Positions 57,552 through 64,000 of a DNA stretch of 64,000 nt are shown here, piece by piece. Origin of the DNA: Henckelia pumila (lineage: Eukaryota; Streptophyta; Magnoliopsida; Lamiales; Gesneriaceae); contig NC_133122.1 of NCBI RefSeq assembly GCF_033568475.1, positions 165,628,130 to 165,692,129 on the forward strand, read 5' to 3'. A program made the translations under genes and the position numbers. How positions within the stretch are numbered: position 1 is the stretch's first letter; each line of letters opens with the position of its first letter. Below the pieces are notes generated by a model. It saw only the letters and a list, made by a program, of their open reading frames with translations, was not told the origin of the DNA and ran no database searches.

Positions 57552-58566
57552 TAAGTTTTGAAGTGGTTAATTTATTATTAATGCTTTAAGTAATTTCTGA
57601 ATTTATTGTTCGATCATATCAATAATCTTCATTTTTTGTGCTACTATTCTATTTCTTTCCTTTATTTATGAGATTATTATTACTATTTTTTTATTGCTAG
57701 TGGACTCGTCCAATGAATATAGATATGTGATAGCGAGATCTATTTTTTTTTTTTATACATTGCTTAAACTTGAATATAAGTATATGGTATTTTGGTGTTT
57801 CATACCGTCTGTTGGATTACCTATGTACTGATCGGGTTATACAAAAAATATGGCTTTGGGGCTTTTTTTTTTCTTTCTAAATTATATGTTTTGAGGGGCT
57901 ATATGATTTTAACTCAGACATATATTTTTATATATTTTTCCTGTTTATTTTTATAATATTATACTAATAAACTCTATGTTTTTCATTTTGACTTTTCTAT
58001 GCTTATAGGAAATTTAAAAAGAGCTAGAAAATATGAAAAATTAAATCATTATGTGGTGAAGAGTACTAGAGGTGTGAAAATGAGCTAAACTCGTTGGGTT
58101 AGCCCGTCCCGTCGTACAAAATAGGTGGATTGAGTTTACAATTTTCCTAACCTACCTAAAAAGTGGGCCTGCCCACCCTGTCACCTAAAATAGGTGGGTT
58201 GAGTTGGTGTTTTCCCAACTCATCTTAAAGTTGGGCCGGCTCGCCCCGTTCGTCTAGTGGTGTGTTGTGATGGGGGTTGTGGGTCATCCCGCCAGCCTGT
58301 TTTGATTCCTCTAGTGGATAGTAAATATAGATTTGATATACTATTAAAATGGGGAAAAATCTATATAGGTCACATTCTAAATTCTAATTTAAGACTTTCA
58401 TATAGAGATTTGTTTATCGGTATTTATTGATCAATCATTTATTATTATTAATTTGGACATTGATATTTACACTCCATCTATAAGTTTTATGACACAATTA
58501 CACAAATTGACAACTATATCTTTTTCCTCATTATTCTATTTCAAGTATATATATGAATGATGAAAT
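57552..58566. other. intergenic, with a probable hAT-like remnant
   Basis: 58073-58320 begins AGAGGTGTGAAAATGAGC and ends with a loose mirror of it (TTTTGATTCCTCT), with repeated GTGGGTTGAGTT words. No target duplication was found. The rest shows nothing. Confidence 0.35.
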
Positions 58567-59347
58567 CAATGTTCTAAAAAGCGCTAGGCGGGCGGCGACC
58601 CACTGCCTAGCACCTAACCGTTTAGGCGGGGCCTAAACGGTTTTTTTTAAACCCTAAATAATAAATAACTTGGAATATTCATGAGTTTTACTATACAATA
58701 TAATTTTTATGTCTTATGTTTTTCAGTTTTTGTACGAAAATCTTATAAAATTTTAATAATAATAATAATAACAACAACAACAACTACAACATAAATATTA
58801 GGGAAAATTACAAATTTAGTGTGGTATGTTTGTCATTTTGCGATTTTGGTCTTCTATGTTTTCACATTTCAGTTTTAGTCCTGCATATTTTGATTTTTGA
58901 CAATTTCGATACTTTTTATTCGAAAATGCTTACGTGACACTGTACACGTCAGCTCCACATCAGCACTGAATTGGTGCCACGTCAGCGTCACATCGGAAAA
59001 AGGACTAAAATTGCCAAAAAAAATAAAGATAGCGGACTAAAACTGAAATCTGAAAATATAAAGGACTGAAATCGCAAAGTGACAATCATACAGGACCAAA
59101 AAAGCAATTTTCCCTAAATATTAATAGATATCAAGTCCATATGTAATATGAGATTTAATTTTTTTTCTTGACTTTCTTTTCTGCGCTTTTTCTTTATTTC
59201 TGTGTTTGTTTCTCGGTTCGCGTCTCTCTTTTAGTTTTTTATTTTTTAATTTTTTTAATAAAAAATAGTAACCGCTTAGGCGGATTTCTGCCAGCCTAGG
59301 CGGATTGGACGCCGCCTAGGCGGGAGGCGTCGCCTTTTAGAACACTG
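58567..59347. mobile_element. non-autonomous hAT element
   Basis: Ends CAATGTTCTAAAA and TTTTAGAACACTG, inner GCCTAGGCGG-type words in both arms, and a perfect 8-bp target duplication GATGAAAT (58559-58566 and 59348-59355). No coding. Confidence 0.92.
58801..59114. mobile_element. MULE-type MITE nested in the hAT element
   Basis: 314 bp with inverted ends GGGAAAATTAC.../...AATTTTCCC extending about 80 bp with mismatches, and a perfect 9-bp target duplication TAAATATTA (58792-58800 and 59115-59123). Confidence 0.92.
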
Positions 59348-61194
59348 GATGAAATCGATTAATTTCTAAATTAAAATCTAAGTGCAATATATGTTTCACG
59401 TGTAAGAATTAAAAAATTTCAATTATTTACCATAATTTTCTATCATGTATTACAAATATAAATAGAAAAAAATTTAATTTTAATATTGCATAAATTTTTT
59501 TTATATTTTCCCCCAAATCTTTAGCAGGTTTTACAAATTATTAATAATTATTTTCATAAATACTTTAAACTATTGGGATGTAAACAAATTTTGACGACAT
59601 TACATAAATTTAAAATTATTTTTTATTTTATATTATTTTAATTTATTTTTAAAAAATGTCTAATAGTAAATTGTATAATTTTAATAAAATATATTGTGAA
59701 CATTATTCATTTAACGTAGCCACTTTTTATAATGTGAGCAATATCTGCAAAGTGCAAACAAATATATTAAATATTTTTTTAAAAAAAATTATTTTACTTT
59801 TAAAATATAAATGTCTTTTAATGGAATATTTTAATTTTTTAAATTTATAATAAAAATTTCATCATGAAATAAGATATTAAAATATGAGAATGAAATATCA
59901 CTTGGTTGAAAAAATTTTAAATAAGAAAAATAATAAAAGTAAAAAAGTAAAATCGATAAAAAGAAACGGAAAAACAAAAATAACGATAATTTAATGAATT
60001 ATATTGTAATTTTTTTTTCTATATTTTTACGTATTGTTATACATTTAATGTTTAAGTAATTTATTTTAGGAATTAAGATCATCATTAATAAATTTACTCA
60101 AAATATAAAAATCAATAAAGGATATCATTGTCATGTATACTATAAAAATTAAAGATGAAATATATTTTAACAAAAATAAAAAGTTTAAATATCACTTCCC
60201 TATTAATTAATATAGAGTGATCACATTAACATAAATTGAAATTTTAAAAATTCTAACATATACTATGAAAACAATATAAATAAGTTAATCCTTAAAATTT
60301 TCATAGATTTATTTTTGAAACATACTTTAGTTATTAAAATATGATCGAACGCATTATCTATGATATGATTTTAATAATATAAAGTTATTTTTTGTTTATC
60401 ATTATTGGCATACTGGAATTCCAATTATTTTTTTTCGACGGAGGAATTGCAATTTTGTAAAAAATATATAAATAACAAGATATTAATATAAAAATATCTC
60501 AACTCGTGTAATTTTGTGAATAAATTATTTTTATGAAAAGGATAAAATATCGGGTCCGCCCCTACTCATCAATCTACATTGTTACACAAAATATTTTATA
60601 AAATCTCCGTACAACGCATATATTTTCATTTAAAAGATAATTAAAATAAAATATAAAATAAACGTACAGGTTATTACTTATTACATGGGACTGAATTTTT
60701 TAATAGGCTTAATTGAACAGAACGGTATATGCATTTAAAATCATTGCAGATTAAATCGGCACCATAGTTCAGGTATACACGTCAGTTTTCTTGGAATATG
60801 TATTCAATCCATCGATAGCCGAAGCTCTTAGTTAGGAGCAGAGTAAGTGACCGCTTAGCGGTCTTTTCTGTTTTGGTTTTGTTAGTTGTTTTGAGTTGAT
60901 AAAGTTTTATTCGATATGATTGTATAATTATATTTTAGGTTTCAGTTATCAGTTTTATTATGTCGGTTTAGGTTGTTTATGGATTTAAGTTAATTGCATG
61001 TCTAAATTTCTAGTTAGTATGTGATTTGAGTCGGATCACTATAGAAAGAAAAACGAAAAAATATCTAAGAAAGACCCTTAAGGGTAAGGCTATGAGAGAG
61101 CTAAAATTTTTTTATATATATAAATAAAGTCGCCTGTTATGGCGGGGGTTAGGCAGACCCCTACCATTTATTCCATGAAAAAAAAAAATACAAA
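59348..61194. other. AT-rich intergenic stretch
   Basis: Apart from a GACCGCTTAGCGGTC palindrome at 60849-60863, I see no gene or element. The open frame 59656-59850 is low-complexity and not credible. Confidence 0.5.
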
Positions 61195-62260
61195 AGATGA
61201 GATTAGGTCAAGACCTCTCGAAATCTAATACAATCCAAGTAATTTTTGAACTGGTTCTAATGTAAGGTAGACTAGTTCTATCAAGCCTGCAAATGCCCAA
61301 AAGTCAACCATGAATTTGATCTCGTATAATGATCGCCGACTCATGGAGGATATATACCCATATTGGCTAAATCATCAGCTGCTGCATTCGCCTCCCTGAA
61401 GACATGAGATTTGGAGACTGGATGGTTGAACAAAGTATCATGTATATGAATGAGAGTGTGACTAAGATCCCAACAAGTGTTATCTGCATCAATAATGCTT
61501 AATGCAATTTTGGAGTCCACTTCAAGCCAAATTGAAAAGTAGTTCAACTCCTTGCAAATAGTGAATCATTTCAGAATAGCAACCAATTCACCCCGTATAC
61601 TGGAATCAATTCCGATGTCTTCATGAAATGCCATAAGTTGCTTCCCCATATGATCTCTAATGATACCCCAAATGGCCGAAGAACCATCCCCTTTCAAACA
61701 ACCATCAGTATTGAGTTTGTACACGCCAACCAGAGGTGGTAACCACCTCACCATAGTAATAAAGGTGGTGCGAGTACAAGATGCATCAACTCTAAACAAA
61801 CCATCCACATCCTCATTCCCATTCCAATCCCCGGCCTTAATGACCCCAACTTTCGATCTGGTCATGATATAATCATTCAAATTCCTAATCATCGTAGCTG
61901 CTGATCCCGAGCTTCCTCGGTGCATTTAATCATTTATGGCTTTTCAATGGAACCAAACAATAAGGAATGGAACAAGTTCTCTAATGTGTCCCTTCTTGCG
62001 CCAATCAGATTTAACTCTCGAGTTCCCAAAAGTATTAGGATCCTGAAATCCAAAAAGATGAGAATAATATGCCCAAACAGAAGAAGCCATAGATTTAGAA
62101 AAGAACAAGTGCTCAAAAGATTCTTGGCTTCTACAGCAACGATAGATCAATGCAAGCGCCATACCCCTCGACTGAAGGGTATCATCCACCGGAAGTCTAC
62201 GGTAAAACCATCTCCAACTGAATATAGAAATCGCAGAGGCATCGAACGATCTTAGGGACC
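61195..62260 (-). pseudogene. LINE relic: zf-RVT and RNase H-like domain
   Basis: On minus, 62189-61944 resembles the zinc-binding region after plant LINE reverse transcriptases (ESFEHLFF...VWAYYSHLFG), with several of its cysteines lost. Then 61925-61341 encodes an RNase H-like domain: YKLNTDGCLKGDGSSAIWGIIRD, then IRGELVAIL, a stop at 61566, then WLEVDSKIAL and REANAAADDLANMG. The three catalytic acidic positions (D, E, D) can be picked out. It is followed by a 3' UTR-like stretch to about 61195. Inactive. Confidence 0.75.
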
Positions 62261-62793
62261 AAGAATATAAGACCCATTTCTAGTTGATCCAAGTAAAATA
62301 TTTAATACCCCTCAGGGGGGAGAAATATTCGGTCTTCGATTTCTTAGGGACCAAGAATCCTTTAAGGTGTTTTAAGTATTTTTAAGAGTTCCTATGCAAA
62401 AAATTTCAAGTCATAATTTCAAGAAACGACTCACGTGGATCGATTGAGCTATGTAATATATTTATATGCTATATTTCCTCATGAAAGCAATGTTACTATG
62501 AAAGACATGAAATCTTATGAAAAGTTAGACGTGTGTTTGAGTTTACACCATTATTTTTAGCATGCATGATTCATGAACACGAAAGTTTAAAGATCATGAT
62601 TTGATGAGGCTATGATAAGTATGACGAATTTTACGATGATGATGATGTTTGATGATGTATGAAAAATATTTTGATATTGTATGTATTCTTGTGGTGGCAA
62701 TATGGGATTGGTGACTTGGGATGAGCTTCGAAGAGGGAATTTCCAATTGATATACTCACGAGATGGAAATTCAGGACTGACGCCCTAGGATGA
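62261..62793 (-). repeat. fragments of unassigned LTR-like sequence
   Basis: The phrase CTTAGGGACCAAGAAT occurs twice (about 62252 and 62328). The segment 62690-62790 resembles the R/U5-like part of gypsy LTRs. No ends could be defined. Confidence 0.35.
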
Positions 62794-62964
62794 TGTAGTG
62801 ACCCGCACCGTGATCACCTACTAATCAGAAACTTAGGCATGCAATTAAATAATAAGTAATCATAATCAAAGTAAATGCGAAAACTTAAATAACTTAATAC
62901 CAGAAAGGTAAAACCTAGTCGGTAACCCTGCAATCATGCCTTGATCACCACCTAATCTCCAAAT
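62794..62964 (-). repeat. LTR E, 3'-end fragment of a family X-type LTR
   Basis: Plus-strand TGTAGTGACCC at 62794 is the mirrored 3' terminus of family X. It is cut by LTR D at 62965. Confidence 0.55.
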
Positions 62965-64000
62965 TGTAGAGACCCTGCATGGAATCACCTACTAACTGGC
63001 AACTAATAGCATGCATTAAACTTAATACAACAAAATACTTAACAGAGTAAAACGTGCGGAAACATAATCCATAAATTACATATCAGCTTAGTAAAATATA
63101 TCCAGGCTTAATACTGTAGTGATACAACCATATCGAAAAACTTAAAAGTAAACATTATACAGCTATATCGAATCCTGCTGTATAATAAACTCCTCAAGGC
63201 TCCTGCTCCCTACTCCTGCCTTGAACTACCAGCTCCGTCCATCCTGCGACCTACCCCATGGAATAGGGTGTCCAAGATAACAACTAAGACGTGAGCGCTA
63301 ACGCCCAGTACATAAACATGAGTAAACATATGTATATAATGCATGCAACATAATGACTAGTAAAAGGTCATCTGAAAAGTCATGCTCAGTACCCGCGCCA
63401 CATGAGTGCTGCCACCGCACGGATCAACCTCTGGGTGCAACCACACTCGTCTAGTACACCAAAGTAGTCAGACATACATGTCCCCGCCGTCGCGGTACTC
63501 TCAGTGACAGACTATTGAGTATAGAGCTGAGCGGCTCTATAATCAGGAATAACAAGGTATAGGGTCAACGTGTATATCCACATGACATATGAATATGGAA
63601 AACGTTAAATCATATATCATGCCATATAATAATGTCAAATAAATGCAACATATAAACATGTATACTCGCTGGCAATCTCAGTCAATGTGTACGTACCTCT
63701 AGGCTAGTTCAAGTATAGTAGATCCTAGGTTCCAAGCCTATATTCAAAAGTTCACCGTATCACTACATAAGTTCTATAAGCCTTAACTAAGCTAATAATT
63801 ACTCCCAAAACTTAAATAGATTCCCGAACCATACCTTCGTCCGTAGATATCCCTTTGGAGTCGCTGGTCCCAGATGACTATAACCACACCTTGGTTATTC
63901 CAGAACCTCGATTATAACCGATAGGGCCCTCAAGTGTATAAATCACACTATATAACTGGAGAAGGAAACTCAAAAATTTGTAATTCAAATTAAAATCGAA
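62965..64000 (-). repeat. LTR D (family X), runs off the window
   Basis: Its mirrored 3' terminus TGTAGAGACCC is at 62965. The following 1,036 bp aligns in order with 9833 down to about 8800 of LTR X, including the GGATAGGGTGTCC-type block (63240-63270) and the leader next to the promoter (63860-64000). The window ends just before the place where the TATA box and palindrome array should be. Confidence 0.88.

Noticed and set aside
60849..60863. GACCGCTTAGCGGTC followed by TTTTCTGTTTT, like a bacterial terminator.
   Set aside because: Nothing bacterial is nearby, and such hairpins have no terminator role in plant nuclear genes. It is an isolated palindrome in AT-rich sequence.

Overview
This is a nuclear DNA window from a flowering plant. 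The supported host genes have plant-type GT-AG introns and are plant families (FatA thioesterase, FHA2-type protein, Tim17/22/23-family protein, HIPP-like isoprenylated protein). The rest is mostly retrotransposons, Mutator-like and hAT transposons and an endogenous pararetrovirus. An asterid eudicot, perhaps Lamiales, is a guess from overall feel and is not proven.

Layout. 1-12325: the 3' part of a Sirevirus-like Ty1/copia element, then nested LTRs: LTR A (minus) holds solo LTR Y (plus), which holds solo LTR B (minus), which holds a short MULE and solo LTR X (plus). 12326-24300: a decayed pararetrovirus (RT/RNase H and a downstream ORF) split by an 8.97-kb two-gene MULE with 433-bp terminal inverted repeats and a perfect 9-bp target duplication (AAACTTGGG). 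The MULE transposase is itself split by a 3.76-kb solo LTR (C, target duplication AATTC). A foldback MITE lies in the virus 3' part. 24866-31980: two convergent host genes, a Tim17/22/23-family (PRAT) gene on plus and FHA2 on minus. 32235-33657: a hAT element with another hAT-like element inside. 34983-37126: a decayed MULE transposase. 37500-42368: a second Sirevirus-like element on minus, with an intact 663-codon ORF between pol and the 3' LTR. 42369-50277: a Ty3/gypsy element (family Z) with about 97 percent similar LTRs but a ruined interior. 50970-54394: an intact FatA gene. 57018-57551: a HIPP-like tail gene without a metal-binding domain. 58567-59347: a hAT element containing a MULE MITE. 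61195-62260: a LINE relic. 62794-64000: two more family X LTRs.

The strongest leads are two. (1) Four unrelated LTR-retrotransposon families here each carry their own cluster of short palindromes. In families X and Y the cluster lies directly upstream of the TATA box. (2) The large MULE has a MuDR-like layout of two convergent genes, and the second gene encodes an RNase H1 N-terminal (viroplasmin-type, hybrid-binding) domain plus a predicted coiled coil. All boundaries were read by eye.
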